A DNA stretch of 64,000 nucleotides from Rhizobium tropici CIAT 899 (GCF_000330885.1 NC_020059.1:3319501-3383500); one strand, 5' to 3'. Counted from the first letter of the stretch, positions 11,123-20,613 are shown. Notes: generated from the sequence alone by a model not told the origin. Numbers and translations are program-made.

Positions 11123-12109
11123 GGCTTCGAGCACGATATTGGCAGCACTTTCCTTCAGCTCGACACCGAAGGCGCGCTGATAATGCTCGGCGACCAGCGG
11201 CCGCTCCAGCTCATCGCACTTGTTGAGGAAGGTAACGCGGAAGGCAAAGGCGACGTCGCCGAAGATTTCCGCATTCTCGGCCCAGGTGATGACGGTACGC
11301 GGGCTCATGACGGTCGACAAATCGCCGTTCATGAAGGCCGCACGCGTCAGGTCGGCAACGCGCACCATCTTGGAGACGGTGTCGCGGCCCTTGTCGTTGC
11401 GGAAGGATTTTACCTTTGCCAGCACGATATCGACTTCGTTGTTGTGCGGCAGATAGTTCAGCGTCGTCACGATCGACCAGCGGTCCATCTGTGCCTGGTT
11501 GATCTGCTGCGTGCCGTGATAGAGGCCAGTCGTGTCGCCGAGACCGATGGTGTTGGCGGTCGCGAACAGGCGGAAGGCCGGGTGAGGACGGATGACGCGG
11601 CTCTGGTCGAGCAGCGTCAGGCGGCCCGAGGATTCCAGTACGCGCTGGATGACGAACATCACGTCCGGACGGCCGGCATCATATTCGTCAAAGACGAGCG
11701 CGACATTGTGCTGATAGGCCCAGGGCAGGATGCCGTCCTTGAATTCGGTGACCTGCAGGCCATCCTTGACGACGATGGCATCCTTGCCGACGAGGTCGAT
11801 ACGGCTGACATGGCTGTCGAGGTTGATACGCACGCACGGCCAGTTGAGGCGCGCAGCGACCTGCTCGATGTGAGAGGACTTGCCGGTACCGTGATAGCCC
11901 GAGATCATCACGCGGCGATTATGAGCAAAGCCCGCGAGAATGGCGAGCGTGGTCTCGCGGTCGAAGAGGTAGTCCGTATCCAGATCGGGTACATAGGCGC
12001 CGCCCTGGCTGTAGGCCGGAACGCGGATATCGGAATCAATGCCGAAGACTTCACGGACCGAAACGGTGGTATCGGGGATCTCGGAAATATCAAGGTCAAT
12101 CTTGCTCAT
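11120..12109 (-). CDS. cobS: Aerobic cobaltochelatase subunit CobS (AAA+ ATPase)
   Basis: 329 aa. MoxR-type AAA+ ATPase that forms a ring with CobT and drives cobalt insertion by CobN. Walker A is [10 protein letters not shown], Walker B is [10 protein letters not shown], and the sensor region reads [11 protein letters not shown]. Of two adjacent ATGs (12112, 12109) the second has the better spacing to the GGAG and gives the usual start MSKIDLDIS. The stop codon TAG is the first triplet of the RIME-like element that follows. A small GC hairpin (12121-12143) sits just upstream of the Shine-Dalgarno. Confidence 0.95.
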   Translation of the reverse strand: MSKIDLDISEIPDTTVSVREVFGIDSDIRVPAYSQGGAYVPDLDTDYLFDRETTLAILAGFAHNRRVMISGYHGTGKSSHIEQVAARLNWPCVRINLDSHVSRIDLVGKDAIVVKDGLQVTEFKDGILPWAYQHNVALVFDEYDAGRPDVMFVIQRVLESSGRLTLLDQSRVIRPHPAFRLFATANTIGLGDTTGLYHGTQQINQAQMDRWSIVTTLNYLPHNNEVDIVLAKVKSFRNDKGRDTVSKMVRVADLTRAAFMNGDLSTVMSPRTVITWAENAEIFGDVAFAFRVTFLNKCDELERPLVAEHYQRAFGVELKESAANIVLEA

Positions 12110-12417
12110 CATGTCTCCAGGGCGGGTGGCTCTCACCCTGCCATATCAAACTCAGCCGATTTTTCCGAAACGCCGCAGCTTGTTGCCCGCATCCGTTCGG
12201 TCGGAACAGCGGCGATACTTCTCCGGGACTAAAGCAAAATCTCGGCGCGATATATGATCGCTTGCGAGCATCCTTGAACAGAGTCCCCGGACAAGAAACG
12301 CCGCGTCCGGAAAGTTGACCGAGGTGCAGCTAGCCAAATGCGCACCCTGCCGCGGTTGCCCGCAGCTTCAGCCGATTTGGACCATACCTGATTGAAGGCG
12401 GAGAGCAAGGACGGGAA
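12110..12417. other. 308-bp intergenic region upstream of cobS
   Basis: Separates the J-domain gene (stop 12418) from cobS; both read on the minus strand, so it should hold the cobS promoter. A hairpin with stem GGGTG/CACCC (12124-12138, extendable to 12121-12143) lies next to the cobS ribosome-binding site. I looked for the conserved cobalamin-riboswitch segments and did not see them. No ORF or repeat recognised. Confidence 0.5.
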
Positions 12418-13038
12418 TTAACAAAAACCGTTCTGCTTCAATAATTGATAGGCCTGAATGACCGCGCGAAAACGCTCTTCCGAGCCGCGATCGCCGCCAT
12501 TGGCATCGGGATGGTGCATTTTCACCAATTCCTTGTAGCGGCGCTTGATTTCCGGAGCCGCGGCATTGGCGTCAAGGCCCATTGTGTCGAAGGCCTTCGC
12601 CTCCAGCGTTTTCAGCTTGCGCTGCTGCGGGAAACGCGGTCCCCGCCCCTGCCCCTCGCCTTCCCTAACGAAGCCGAATGGGTCGCGAACGCGGGAATAG
12701 GAGCCGGAGCGGATATCCGATTGAAGCGGACTGTTCTTGGCAGCCTTGTTGACACCGACCGTCCAGGTCGGACGGTGGCCGGTGATGGCTTCCTTTTGAT
12801 AACGCGCAATCTCGCCATCCGAGAGGCCGGAGAAATAATTGTAGCCCTTGTTGTATTCCTTGACGTGCTCGAAGCAGAACAAAAAGAATTGCCCTTCCGC
12901 ATTGCGCCCCACCGGGGCGCGATGCGTGCCGTGTTTGTCGCAGCCGTCCCACTGGCACGTCGGCGGACCCTGTTCGGGTTCCTGCGCGCGCTTGCGGCGG
13001 GTGCGAATGCGATCGAAATATTTTGAATCAAGTCTCAT
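12418..13038 (-). CDS. J-domain (DnaJ-like) protein with N-terminal Cys/His motif
   Basis: 206 aa. The C-terminal ~60 residues are a J domain: helix II basic patch IKRRYKELVK, the essential HPD tripeptide in KMHHPDANGG, and helix III ERFRAVIQAYQLL. Unlike DnaJ, the domain is at the C-terminus with no G/F region. Residues ~27-58 hold CQWDGCDKHGTHRAP and FCFEH, a pattern that could bind zinc (C-x4-C ... C-x2-H). Such proteins sit next to cobS and bolA in many Rhizobiales, but I know of no assigned client. Presumably recruits DnaK. Diverges from bolA with 107 bp between starts. Confidence 0.85.
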   Translation of the reverse strand: MRLDSKYFDRIRTRRKRAQEPEQGPPTCQWDGCDKHGTHRAPVGRNAEGQFFLFCFEHVKEYNKGYNYFSGLSDGEIARYQKEAITGHRPTWTVGVNKAAKNSPLQSDIRSGSYSRVRDPFGFVREGEGQGRGPRFPQQRKLKTLEAKAFDTMGLDANAAAPEIKRRYKELVKMHHPDANGGDRGSEERFRAVIQAYQLLKQNGFC

Positions 13039-13145
13039 GGCGTCCTAATTATGGGGCCTTGGATACCCCACAACAAGAATTGACAAACAGGAATGTTATA
13101 GGCTTTGTGGGAGCCTTTTTTCGCAAGCGAGGTCGACGCGGGAAT

Positions 13146-13433
13146 ATGGAAACGACACTGCAATCCCGCATTGAGCGGAAGCTCACCGACGCCTTCGCGC
13201 CCGAGCGCCTTGCCGTCATCAATGAAAGCCACCTTCATGCGGGCCATCAGCCTGACATGACCGGAACCGGCGAAACCCATATAAGAATTCGAATCGTTTC
13301 CGCCAAGTTCTCGGGCATGCCGCGCCTTGCGCGCCACAGGGCGATCAACGAGCTTTTGAAGCCGGAACTGGACGCTGGCCTGCACGCGCTGGCGGTAGAG
13401 CCCGCGGCTCCCGGCGAGGCAGTCCGTTGGTAG
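13146..13433 (+). CDS. BolA family protein
   Basis: 95 aa. BolA/IbaG fold: the N-terminal RIERKLTDAFAPERLAVINESHLHAGH includes the conserved E-S-x-x-H segment, and the C-terminal half has the class signature (RLARHRAINELL). BolA proteins bind [2Fe-2S] glutaredoxins and influence iron and envelope regulation. The ATG at 13146 is preceded by CGGGAAT; longer in-frame extensions lack similarity to the family. Convergent with the CNNM/CBS gene, 18 bp between stops. Confidence 0.9.
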   Translation: METTLQSRIERKLTDAFAPERLAVINESHLHAGHQPDMTGTGETHIRIRIVSAKFSGMPRLARHRAINELLKPELDAGLHALAVEPAAPGEAVRW

Positions 13434-13451
13434 GTTGGCTGCAAGCCGGAA

Positions 13452-14762
13452 TTACTCCGGCTTCGCCTCTTCCGTTTCGGCAGGGCGGATGCGCAGTTTG
13501 GTGATGCGGTTCTTTTCCCGCTTCATGACGATGAAGCGTTTCCCATAAAAGGTGAAGGCCTGCCGCTCTTCCGGAATGGTCATCGATTCGTGGATGACGA
13601 GGCCCGCAATCGTCGTCGCCTCCTCGTCGGGCAAGTGCCAGTCGAGCGCGCGGTTCAGGTCGCGAATCGGTACGACGCCGTCAACGACGATCGAGCCGTC
13701 GGCCTCCTGCCGCACGCCCTGGATATCGAGGTCGTGCTCGTCAGCGATATCGCCGACGATCTCCTCCAGAATGTCTTCCAGGGTGACGATGCCCTGCACC
13801 TCGCCATATTCGTCGACAACGACGGCGAAATGCTGCTTGCGGCGCAGGAAGGCGTTGAGCTGGTCTTCGAGATTGGTACTGTCGGGCACGAACCAGGGCT
13901 TTTGCGCGATCTTGACGATATCGAGATTTTCCGGCTCGACATTGCGCTCCGCCAGCGCCCGCAGCAGGTCCTTGGCATGCACGACGCCGATGATGTTGTC
14001 GATGGTGCCGCGCCAGAGCGGCATGCGCGTATAGGGACTATCAAGGATCGCGCGCACCACCACCTCGGGCGGGTCATCGGCATTGATGGCTCGCATCGCC
14101 GTGCGGTGCACCATGATGTCGGACAATTCCAGCTCGCCGAGATCGAGCACGCCGCCCAGGCGATCGCGGTCGGCTTTGACGACCGAACCCTCACGGTGGA
14201 GCAGATCGACAGCCCCGCGCAGCTCCTCGTGCGCCGACAGCATCGACACCTCCTTGGAGAGGTTGATGCCGAACAGCCCAAGGATCCAGCGCACGATGGC
14301 GTTGACGAAACTCGACACGGGGCCGACGATCGCGACAAACAGCCGTACCGGCGCCGCCACATTGAGCGCAAAGCGATCCGGAGTCGAAATCGCCCAGCTC
14401 TTCGGTAGGACTTCAGCGAAGATGACGAGAATGACGGTCATGGCTGCCGTTGCCAGCGCCACCCCCGAATTGCCGAACAGACCGAGGAAAACGCTGGTCG
14501 CCAGCGAAGACGCCAAGATATTCGCGAGATTGTTGCCGATAAGCAAGGTGCCGATCAGCCGATCCCGACGCTCGATGAGGTGGCGCACGATACCGGCGCT
14601 TTCGTCGCCGTTGGCCTCCAGCGTATGAATACGGGTGCGCGAGACGGCGGTGAGTGCCGTCTCCGAACCGGAAAAAAACGCCGACACCAACACGAGCACG
14701 ATGATCGAGATGATCTCGGGCCAATATTCGAGCAATACAGCCAGCGTGCCCTCGACGGTCAT
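13452..14762 (-). CDS. CNNM/CorC-type membrane protein with CBS pair (hemolysin family)
   Basis: 436 aa. Domain order: CNNM (DUF21) transmembrane region with about four helices (~residues 8-200, including FFSGSETALTAVSRTR), a CBS-domain pair (~210-340, with TRMPLWRGTIDNIIGVVHAKDL and FAVVVDEYGEVQGIVTLEDILEEIVGDI), and a C-terminal CorC_HlyC domain (VDGVVPIRDLNRAL). Proteins of this family are Mg2+/Co2+ exporters or sensors at the inner membrane. The start overlaps the aroB stop by 1 nt (TGATG), giving an aroK-aroB-CNNM operon. Confidence 0.9.
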   Translation of the reverse strand: MTVEGTLAVLLEYWPEIISIIVLVLVSAFFSGSETALTAVSRTRIHTLEANGDESAGIVRHLIERRDRLIGTLLIGNNLANILASSLATSVFLGLFGNSGVALATAAMTVILVIFAEVLPKSWAISTPDRFALNVAAPVRLFVAIVGPVSSFVNAIVRWILGLFGINLSKEVSMLSAHEELRGAVDLLHREGSVVKADRDRLGGVLDLGELELSDIMVHRTAMRAINADDPPEVVVRAILDSPYTRMPLWRGTIDNIIGVVHAKDLLRALAERNVEPENLDIVKIAQKPWFVPDSTNLEDQLNAFLRRKQHFAVVVDEYGEVQGIVTLEDILEEIVGDIADEHDLDIQGVRQEADGSIVVDGVVPIRDLNRALDWHLPDEEATTIAGLVIHESMTIPEERQAFTFYGKRFIVMKREKNRITKLRIRPAETEEAKPE

Positions 14763-15892
14763 CAGGGATGTTTTTCCTTCAGGAAACTCAGGACTTCGGA
14801 AGACGGCACGTCGTCGGCAACGAAGGACTGGCCGATACCATGCGTAAGGATGAAGGTGAGCTTGCCGCTCTTGACCTTCTTGTCCTGCGCGATCGCATCC
14901 ATCAGCACCTCGGCCGGCGGCAGCTCGCCCGGAATATCGCCCATCCGCGTCGGCAGGCCTACGGCCTTCAGATGCGTCTCGACGCGCTTGGCATCATCCG
15001 GGCTTGCCAGATTGAGGCGCGCGGAAAACTCATGCGCCAGCACCATGCCGATCGCGACACCCTCGCCATGCACCAGCCGGCGGCTGTCATAGGCGGTGGC
15101 CGCTTCGAGCGCATGGCCGAAGGTGTGGCCGAGATTGAGCAAGGCACGCGCCCCGTTTTCACGCTCGTCGGCAACGACGACATCGGATTTCGCCTGGCAA
15201 CTCGCAGCGATCGCCTCAATGCGGGCCGCCCCGCCGGCAAAAACATCCTTCCAGTTGGCCTCGAGCCAGGCGAAGAAATCCGGCTTGTCGATCAGGCCGT
15301 ATTTGGCGACTTCGGCATAGCCGGCGCGGAATTCGCGCTCGCTCAGCGTATTGAGCACATCGGTATCGGCCAGCACGAGGTCGGGCTGGTGGAAGACGCC
15401 GACGAGGTTCTTGCCGTGATGCGTGTTGATGCCAGTCTTTCCGCCGACGGACGAATCCACCTGCGACAGCAGCGATGTCGGCACTTGAACGAAACGGACG
15501 CCGCGGCGCACGATGCCGGCGGCAAAGCCCGAGAGATCGCCGATGACGCCACCGCCAAGCGCGATCACCGCATCATTCCGCTCCACACGCGCAGTCAGCA
15601 CCGCATCGCAGACGGTGATCAGGTGCTCGAAACTCTTGGTCTTCTCGCCGGCCGGCAAAACGAGGCTGGAAGCCTGGATATCAGCAGCTTCCAGGCTGGC
15701 GACCAACGCGCCGAGATAGAGCGGCGCCACATTTTCATCGGTGATGATGGCGGCCTTGCGGCCCTTCAGCCGCGCGGCGATTTCGCGCCCGGCGCCGGCG
15801 ATCAGGCCGGGGCCGATCAGGATGTCATAGGCGCGCTCGCCGAGAGGCACGCGCACGAGACGCTCCGCTGAGGCCGGTGTGATCGCATTCAT
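14762..15892 (-). CDS. aroB: 3-dehydroquinate synthase
   Basis: 376 aa. Second step of the shikimate pathway: DAHP to 3-dehydroquinate, NAD- and Zn-dependent. Seen: the NAD-binding GGGVIGDLSGFAAG, VPTSLLSQVDSSVGGKTGIN with the active-site Lys/Asn, and the Zn-ligand region LNLGHTFGHALE plus HGEGVAIGM. Overlaps aroK (ATGA) upstream and the CNNM gene downstream; all three read as one operon. Confidence 0.97.
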   Translation of the reverse strand: MNAITPASAERLVRVPLGERAYDILIGPGLIAGAGREIAARLKGRKAAIITDENVAPLYLGALVASLEAADIQASSLVLPAGEKTKSFEHLITVCDAVLTARVERNDAVIALGGGVIGDLSGFAAGIVRRGVRFVQVPTSLLSQVDSSVGGKTGINTHHGKNLVGVFHQPDLVLADTDVLNTLSEREFRAGYAEVAKYGLIDKPDFFAWLEANWKDVFAGGAARIEAIAASCQAKSDVVVADERENGARALLNLGHTFGHALEAATAYDSRRLVHGEGVAIGMVLAHEFSARLNLASPDDAKRVETHLKAVGLPTRMGDIPGELPPAEVLMDAIAQDKKVKSGKLTFILTHGIGQSFVADDVPSSEVLSFLKEKHP

Positions 15893-16482
15893 GGCATTTT
15901 GCTTTCTGCTGTCTTTCCCTCGGCGATGGCGGCAAGGACTTCCCTGACCATGATGTCCTTGTTCACATCGCGGGAGAGAACCGTGATATCGGCTTCCGCA
16001 TAGATCGGATAGCGCGCATTCATCAGGTTCTCGAGGGTCTGTTTCGGATTTTCGGTCTTGAGCAGAGGGCGCGTATCGCGCTTGTTCACCCGCTCCCAGA
16101 GCACATCGAGATCGGCCTTCAGCCAGACGGAAAGGCTGCCGCGCTTGACATGCAGCCGCGTGCGTTCGTTGATGAACGCACCGCCGCCCGTCGAGACGAC
16201 GCGCGGGCCGCCCTTGAGGAGCCGCTTGATGACGCGGGTCTCCAGTGCTCGGAACTCTTGTTCGCCGTAAGCGGCGAACAGTTCGGCGATCGTCATGCGC
16301 GACACGCGCTCGATTTCGGCATCCGTATCGACGAAGGGTAAGCCAAGCTGATGCGCAACGGGCCGGCCGATCGAGGATTTTCCTGCTCCCATCAATCCCA
16401 CGAAGACAAGATTGCGCTGACCCAGCGCTGCGCGCGCCTTGTCTCTCAAGCTCTCGGCAAGGGTCAGGACTTGTTCACTCAT
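15889..16482 (-). CDS. aroK: Shikimate kinase
   Basis: 197 aa. Phosphorylates shikimate with ATP. Walker A is GLMGAGKSSIGR, the shikimate-binding DTDAEIE follows, and STGGGAF and RDTRPLL (lid/adenine loop) are present. The ATG at 16482 gives the usual N-terminal extension of rhizobial AroK; no strong Shine-Dalgarno precedes it, and the frame is open to 16608, so the start is moderately certain. Translationally coupled to aroB by a 4-nt overlap. Divergent from the 55-aa peptide gene. Confidence 0.93.
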   Translation of the reverse strand: MSEQVLTLAESLRDKARAALGQRNLVFVGLMGAGKSSIGRPVAHQLGLPFVDTDAEIERVSRMTIAELFAAYGEQEFRALETRVIKRLLKGGPRVVSTGGGAFINERTRLHVKRGSLSVWLKADLDVLWERVNKRDTRPLLKTENPKQTLENLMNARYPIYAEADITVLSRDVNKDIMVREVLAAIAEGKTAESKMP

Positions 16483-16643
16483 CGGCCCATTCACAATTTC
16501 TTTGGAAACGGTATCGTCAAATGCGCCGGTAGCGTCAAGACGCCGCTGCCGTAAACATGTCTGCAATATCCTTCGGCTAACTCTTGAAGGAATATAATTA
16601 TAGCGCATCGCCGCGCCACCGAATGGCGAAGGAGAGTTTTCGA

Positions 16644-16811
16644 ATGCCCACCCTGTTTCGCTTCCTTGTCATCTGCGCGGTCATCGCCGGATCGATCTAT
16701 GGAGCGATGTGGGCCCTCGTACTTTTCGTCGATCCCCAGCCGCGCGACGTGACGATCCGCATTGCCCCCGAGCGCCTCAATCCACCAACGACAGGCGCCC
16801 TGAAACCATGA
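16644..16811 (+). CDS. Small single-helix membrane protein (55 aa)
   Basis: The ATG has AAGGAGAG upstream (about 9 nt spacing). One transmembrane helix ([26 protein letters not shown]) is followed by a short polar tail beginning [16 protein letters not shown]. The conserved-looking tail and the ATGA overlap with xerD argue that it is a real gene and translationally coupled to it. I recall such peptides upstream of xerD in rhizobia but know of no function. Hypothetical. Confidence 0.7.
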   Translation: MPTLFRFLVICAVIAGSIYGAMWALVLFVDPQPRDVTIRIAPERLNPPTTGALKP

Positions 16812-17797
16812 GCGCGCCAGCTGAGAATATACGAGCGGGCAAGAGGGATCTGGGGCGAGTGCACTTGGAAGCCTTTCTGGAGATGATGAGCGCCGAGCGA
16901 GGTGCTGCCGTTAACACGCTGCAATCCTACGAGCGCGATCTCGACGATCTCCATTCATTTCTTTCCGGGCAGGGCGTCCGCTTGACGGAGGCAAGCCCCG
17001 GTGATCTGGCCGCCTATCTTTCCAGCCTGTCGAGCCAGGGCTTCAAGCCATCCTCCCAGGCACGCCGCCTCTCCGCCATGCGGCAGTTCTACAAGTTCCT
17101 CTATGCCGAAGGTCTGCGCACGGACGATCCCACCGGAATTCTCGATGCGCCGAAGAAAGGCCGCGCCCTTCCGAAGACGATGGGCGTCGATGAAGTGACG
17201 AAGCTTCTGACCCAGGCGGAGCGGGAAGCGGCGCTCGAAGGGCCCGATCAGCTGCAGCGCCTGCGCATGCTGGTGCTTCTGGAAATGCTTTACGCCACCG
17301 GCATGCGCGTCAGCGAGCTCGTCTCCCTGCCGGCGAAAGTCTTGGATCAGGAAGGACGCTTCCTGATGATCCGCGGCAAAGGCAACAAGGAGCGGCTGGT
17401 GCCGCTATCGCAGACCGCCATTTCGGCCCTGAAGGCCTATGGGCGTCTGCAGGCCGCCATTTCAGCCAATGCCAAGCAGCCGCTGCCGGAAAGCCCCTGG
17501 CTTTTCCCCGCCGCGTCCAAGCAGGGGTATCTGCCGCGGCAGGTCTTTGCACGCGATCTCAAGGATCTTGCCATCCGGGCCGGCCTGACGCCTTCGATGA
17601 TTTCGCCGCATGTGATGCGCCATGCCTTCGCGAGCCATCTTCTCGCCAACGGCGCAGACCTGCGCGTGGTGCAGGAACTTCTGGGGCATTCGGACATTTC
17701 GACGACACAAATCTACACACATGTACTGGAAGAACGCCTTCATCAGCTGGTCCAAACGCATCACCCCCTTGCCAAACAGGCAAAAAAACAGGATTAG
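16808..17797 (+). CDS. xerD: Tyrosine recombinase XerD
   Basis: 329 aa. Site-specific recombinase that resolves chromosome dimers at dif together with XerC. N-terminal SAM-like domain ([22 protein letters not shown] described in part) and C-terminal catalytic domain with the full set: Arg in [12 protein letters not shown], Lys in the [12 protein letters not shown] beta-hairpin, H-x-x-R in [12 protein letters not shown], His in [11 protein letters not shown] and Tyr in IYTHV. The ATG at 16808 overlaps the preceding small gene (ATGA). This is a housekeeping recombinase, not an island integrase: it sits in a conserved aroK-xerD-accA setting. Confidence 0.95.
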   Translation: MSAPAENIRAGKRDLGRVHLEAFLEMMSAERGAAVNTLQSYERDLDDLHSFLSGQGVRLTEASPGDLAAYLSSLSSQGFKPSSQARRLSAMRQFYKFLYAEGLRTDDPTGILDAPKKGRALPKTMGVDEVTKLLTQAEREAALEGPDQLQRLRMLVLLEMLYATGMRVSELVSLPAKVLDQEGRFLMIRGKGNKERLVPLSQTAISALKAYGRLQAAISANAKQPLPESPWLFPAASKQGYLPRQVFARDLKDLAIRAGLTPSMISPHVMRHAFASHLLANGADLRVVQELLGHSDISTTQIYTHVLEERLHQLVQTHHPLAKQAKKQD

Positions 17798-17860
17798 GAC
17801 CGGCATACAGGCTCAAGCCGCCATCTCTCGTCACGGGCAAAAGGATCGGAAACGCACCTC

Positions 17861-18814
17861 ATGCACAATTATCTGGACTTCGAAAAACCCATCTCGGATC
17901 TCGAAGGCAAGATTCACGAGCTCAAGAAACTGGCGAGCGAAGACGAAAGCATCGATACGTCCGAGGAAGTCGGGCGGCTTGAAAGCCGCGTCCGCGAGGC
18001 GATGGTCGACATCTATTCCAAGCTTAACGCCTGGCAGAAGACACAGGTCGCCCGCCACCCGCAGCGCCCGCATTTCATCGACTATGCCAGTACGCTGTTT
18101 ACGGAATTCACGCCGCTGGCCGGCGATCGCCAATTTTCCGAGGATGCCGCCATCCAGGCAGGTTTTGCCCGCTTCCGCGGTCAGCCGGTCGCCCTCATCG
18201 GCCAGGAAAAAGGCAACGACACCAAGAGCCGCCTGAAGCACAATTTCGGCAGCGCCCGGCCGGAAGGCTACCGCAAGGCGATCCGCATCCTCGAAATGGC
18301 CGATCGCTTTCAGCTGCCCGTCATCACCCTGGTCGATACCGCCGGCGCTTATCCGGGCGTCGGGGCGGAAGAACGCGGCCAGGCCGAAGCGATTGCCCGC
18401 TCGACCGAGATGTGTCTCGGCGTGAAGGTACCGATCGTCTCCATCGTGATCGGTGAAGGCGGTTCGGGCGGCGCCATCGCGATTGCCGTCGGCAACCGCG
18501 TTTATATGCTCGAACATTCGATCTACAGCGTGATTTCGCCCGAAGGTGCGGCCTCGATCCTCTGGCGCGATTCAACGCGCGCGAAGGAAGCCGCCACCAA
18601 TATGAAGATAACTGCCGATGACCTGAAAAGTCTCGGCGTGATCGACGGCATCATCTCCGAGCCTGTCGGCGGCGCGCATCGCGATCCGAACGCGGTGATA
18701 AGCGCGGCCGGCGAGACGATTGCGAACGCGCTTGCAGAGCTTTCCAGCCGTTCGGGTGAACAATTGCGCAACGACCGCCGGCAGAAATTCCTCAACATCG
18801 GCCGCAATCTCTAA
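17861..18814 (+). CDS. accA: Acetyl-CoA carboxylase carboxyltransferase subunit alpha
   Basis: 317 aa. Forms the carboxyltransferase with AccD and moves the carboxyl group from biotin-BCCP to acetyl-CoA, first committed step of fatty acid synthesis. Family landmarks: LDFEKPI at the start, PQRPHFIDY, GQEKGNDTKSRLKHNFG, the oxyanion-hole segments DTAGAYPGVGAEERGQ and GEGGSGGAIAI, and SPEGAASILWRD. Length is normal. It follows xerD by 63 bp and may share its transcript. Confidence 0.97.
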   Translation: MHNYLDFEKPISDLEGKIHELKKLASEDESIDTSEEVGRLESRVREAMVDIYSKLNAWQKTQVARHPQRPHFIDYASTLFTEFTPLAGDRQFSEDAAIQAGFARFRGQPVALIGQEKGNDTKSRLKHNFGSARPEGYRKAIRILEMADRFQLPVITLVDTAGAYPGVGAEERGQAEAIARSTEMCLGVKVPIVSIVIGEGGSGGAIAIAVGNRVYMLEHSIYSVISPEGAASILWRDSTRAKEAATNMKITADDLKSLGVIDGIISEPVGGAHRDPNAVISAAGETIANALAELSSRSGEQLRNDRRQKFLNIGRNL

Positions 18815-18900
18815 GCTGTTTTCAGAAAAAGTGATCGCGAAAAACGGGAATGAGGCCAAACCTTGGCCACATTTCCGTTATCGAAGCTATTATGGCAAAG
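18815..18900 (+). other. Imperfect long hairpin after accA
   Basis: GGCCAA (18854-18859) pairs with TTGGCC around an ACC loop, and flanking GGGAAT/ATTTCC extends the stem. There is no T run after it on either strand, so it is not a classical terminator; it could be a repeat remnant or a Rho-type 3' end. Confidence 0.3.
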
Positions 18901-19044
18901 AAAAGCTTGCCGACGCGTTGCGGGCACGTCATAGGCTGGTAAGGAATTTTCAAGTATAAACCGTCTATGATTCCGTTTCATGCTTCGAGGGGAGTGGCGA
19001 AACAGATCGAGCTGCCACTCTTCGCATTTATGGACCAAGTCAGA

Positions 19045-20358
19045 ATGCGCATTCGTCACCTTGCCTATGTTTCCCTGATGGCGCTGGCGCTCGCCGGCTG
19101 CAACGACGCGCTGGACACCGCGTCGATCGACCTGTCGAAGGTGAAGAACAAGGTCGAACAACCGCTTCCGAGCCATATCCTCGCCGACATGGGCAAGAAG
19201 GGTATGGACCGCAACTCGCCGATCATGATCCGCATCTTCAAGGAAGAAGGCGTGATGGAGATCCTGAAGGCGAACCAGAGCAACCGCTTCGAAGTCATCG
19301 CCGATTACAAGATCTGCGCCTGGTCCGGCCGTCTCGGCCCGAAGGTGAAGGAAGGCGACCGGCAGGCGCCGGAAGGCTTCTATATGCTGACGCCGGCCAA
19401 TCTGAATCCGAATTCGAAATACTACCTTGCCATCAACACCGGCTTTCCGAACCGCTACGATGCCGCCAATGGCCGCAGCGGCAACAATCTGATGATCCAT
19501 GGCGCCTGCTCGTCGTCCGGTTGCTATTCGATGACCGACCAGCAGGTGCTGGAGATCTATGCCTTCGCGCGCGATGCCTTCAAGGGCGGCCAGAAGGCCG
19601 TTCAGCTCGAGGCCTTCCCCTTCCGCATGACGGCGGAAAACATGTGGAAGCATCGCCTCAGCCCGAATATCGAATTCTGGAAGATGCTGAAGGTCGGCTA
19701 CGACAATTTCGAAGTCACCAAGCGCCCGCCCGAGGTCGAGGTCTGCGAGAAGAAATACGTCTTCAACCAGCAGGCGAGCGGCCCCTTCAACGCCGGTGGC
19801 AAATGCCCTGTCATGACCACCCCACCTGCTCTGCAGACGGCGCTTGCGACCTATGACAAGCAGTACCAGGCGGATTACGCCATGGCCTCCAAGAAGTTCG
19901 ACGGCATGGCCTGGTACGATCCGACCGAGGCAGAGCGCAAGGCCGTCGTCGCCAAGCAGCGCAAGGGCCATGATCTCGCCTATGCTCCAACAGGCACTGC
20001 CCTTGCCGCCGGCAAGATGATGAAGGTTGCCGACCTCGAATCGATGATGTCCAACCAGTCGGCGCAACAGATCGCGCGCGGCGGCACCGTTGCGAGCCCG
20101 ACGGGCAATCCGACGACGGCAAGTATCCGCGTGGCGGCAGCAAGCCCTGCGGCAGGCGCCCCGTTGGCGACTGCGCAGCAGCCCGCAGCCGGCCCGATCG
20201 TTGCTGCCAATGTTCCCGCGAACGTGCCGATCCCGGCGGCAAACCCGATGAACCCCGGCCTCAATGCGCTCGCCTACGCGCCGAACCCCGCCGTCGAGAC
20301 TGCGCAGACCGAGGCCAAGAAGCCGCCTTTCTGGAAGTTCTGGGCGAAGAGTGAATAG
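19045..20358 (+). CDS. L,D-transpeptidase (YkuD) lipoprotein
   Basis: 437 aa from the ATG at 19045 (MRIRHLAYVSLMALALAGC), which gives a lipobox at LALAGC; in-frame ATGs at 19030 and 18967 are alternatives. The YkuD domain carries IHGACSSSGCYSM with the catalytic Cys of H-x-(n)-S-x-G-C. The C-terminal ~100 residues are Ala/Pro/Asn-rich low complexity ending in a conserved-looking KPPFWKFWAKSE. L,D-transpeptidases make 3-3 peptidoglycan cross-links or attach envelope proteins, important in polar-growing Rhizobiales. Close to ErfK/YafK-type murein L,D-transpeptidases. The stop overlaps the next start by 8 nt. Confidence 0.88.
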   Translation: MRIRHLAYVSLMALALAGCNDALDTASIDLSKVKNKVEQPLPSHILADMGKKGMDRNSPIMIRIFKEEGVMEILKANQSNRFEVIADYKICAWSGRLGPKVKEGDRQAPEGFYMLTPANLNPNSKYYLAINTGFPNRYDAANGRSGNNLMIHGACSSSGCYSMTDQQVLEIYAFARDAFKGGQKAVQLEAFPFRMTAENMWKHRLSPNIEFWKMLKVGYDNFEVTKRPPEVEVCEKKYVFNQQASGPFNAGGKCPVMTTPPALQTALATYDKQYQADYAMASKKFDGMAWYDPTEAERKAVVAKQRKGHDLAYAPTGTALAAGKMMKVADLESMMSNQSAQQIARGGTVASPTGNPTTASIRVAAASPAAGAPLATAQQPAAGPIVAANVPANVPIPAANPMNPGLNALAYAPNPAVETAQTEAKKPPFWKFWAKSE

Positions 20359-20584
20359 CCCGGATACCGAGATCTACGATCTGCGTGGCCTGAAATGCCC
20401 CTATCCGGCGATCAAGACGGAAAAGCGCCTGCGCGCCATGGCAAGCGGCACGACCTTGACCGTGGAAACCACGGATCCGCTCGCCGTCATCGACATTCCC
20501 CATCTCTGCAATGAAAAGGGCCACACGCTTCTCGCAAGCGAGAAGACGGAAAACGGTCACCGATTTGTGATCCGCAAGGGGTGA
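20351..20584 (+). CDS. TusA/SirA-like sulfurtransferase
   Basis: 77 aa. Starts at a GTG inside the 3' end of the L,D-transpeptidase gene (8-nt overlap), which is why ATG-based calls miss it. The motif LRGLKCPYPAIKTEKRL holds the C-P-x-P signature with the persulfide-carrying Cys, and the rest (VETTDPLAVIDIPHLCNEKGH) is the normal two-layer fold. TusA-like proteins pass sulfur for tRNA thiolation, molybdenum-cofactor or other sulfur metabolism. Cargo here is unknown. Confidence 0.88.
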   Translation: MNSPDTEIYDLRGLKCPYPAIKTEKRLRAMASGTTLTVETTDPLAVIDIPHLCNEKGHTLLASEKTENGHRFVIRKG

Positions 20585-20613
20585 TTGGCTAAACCGAGGC
20601 CATCGACGCGAAC

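Noticed and set aside
12110..12417. Cobalamin riboswitch upstream of cobS
   Set aside because: Searched by eye on the minus strand for the conserved B12-box and core; not seen.
16808..17797. xerD as an island integrase
   Set aside because: The gene sits in a conserved housekeeping context (aroK, accA) and has normal composition.
18811..20067. 418-codon open frame opposite the L,D-transpeptidase gene
   Set aside because: Shadow of a well-supported YkuD lipoprotein on the plus strand; basic, low-complexity translation.
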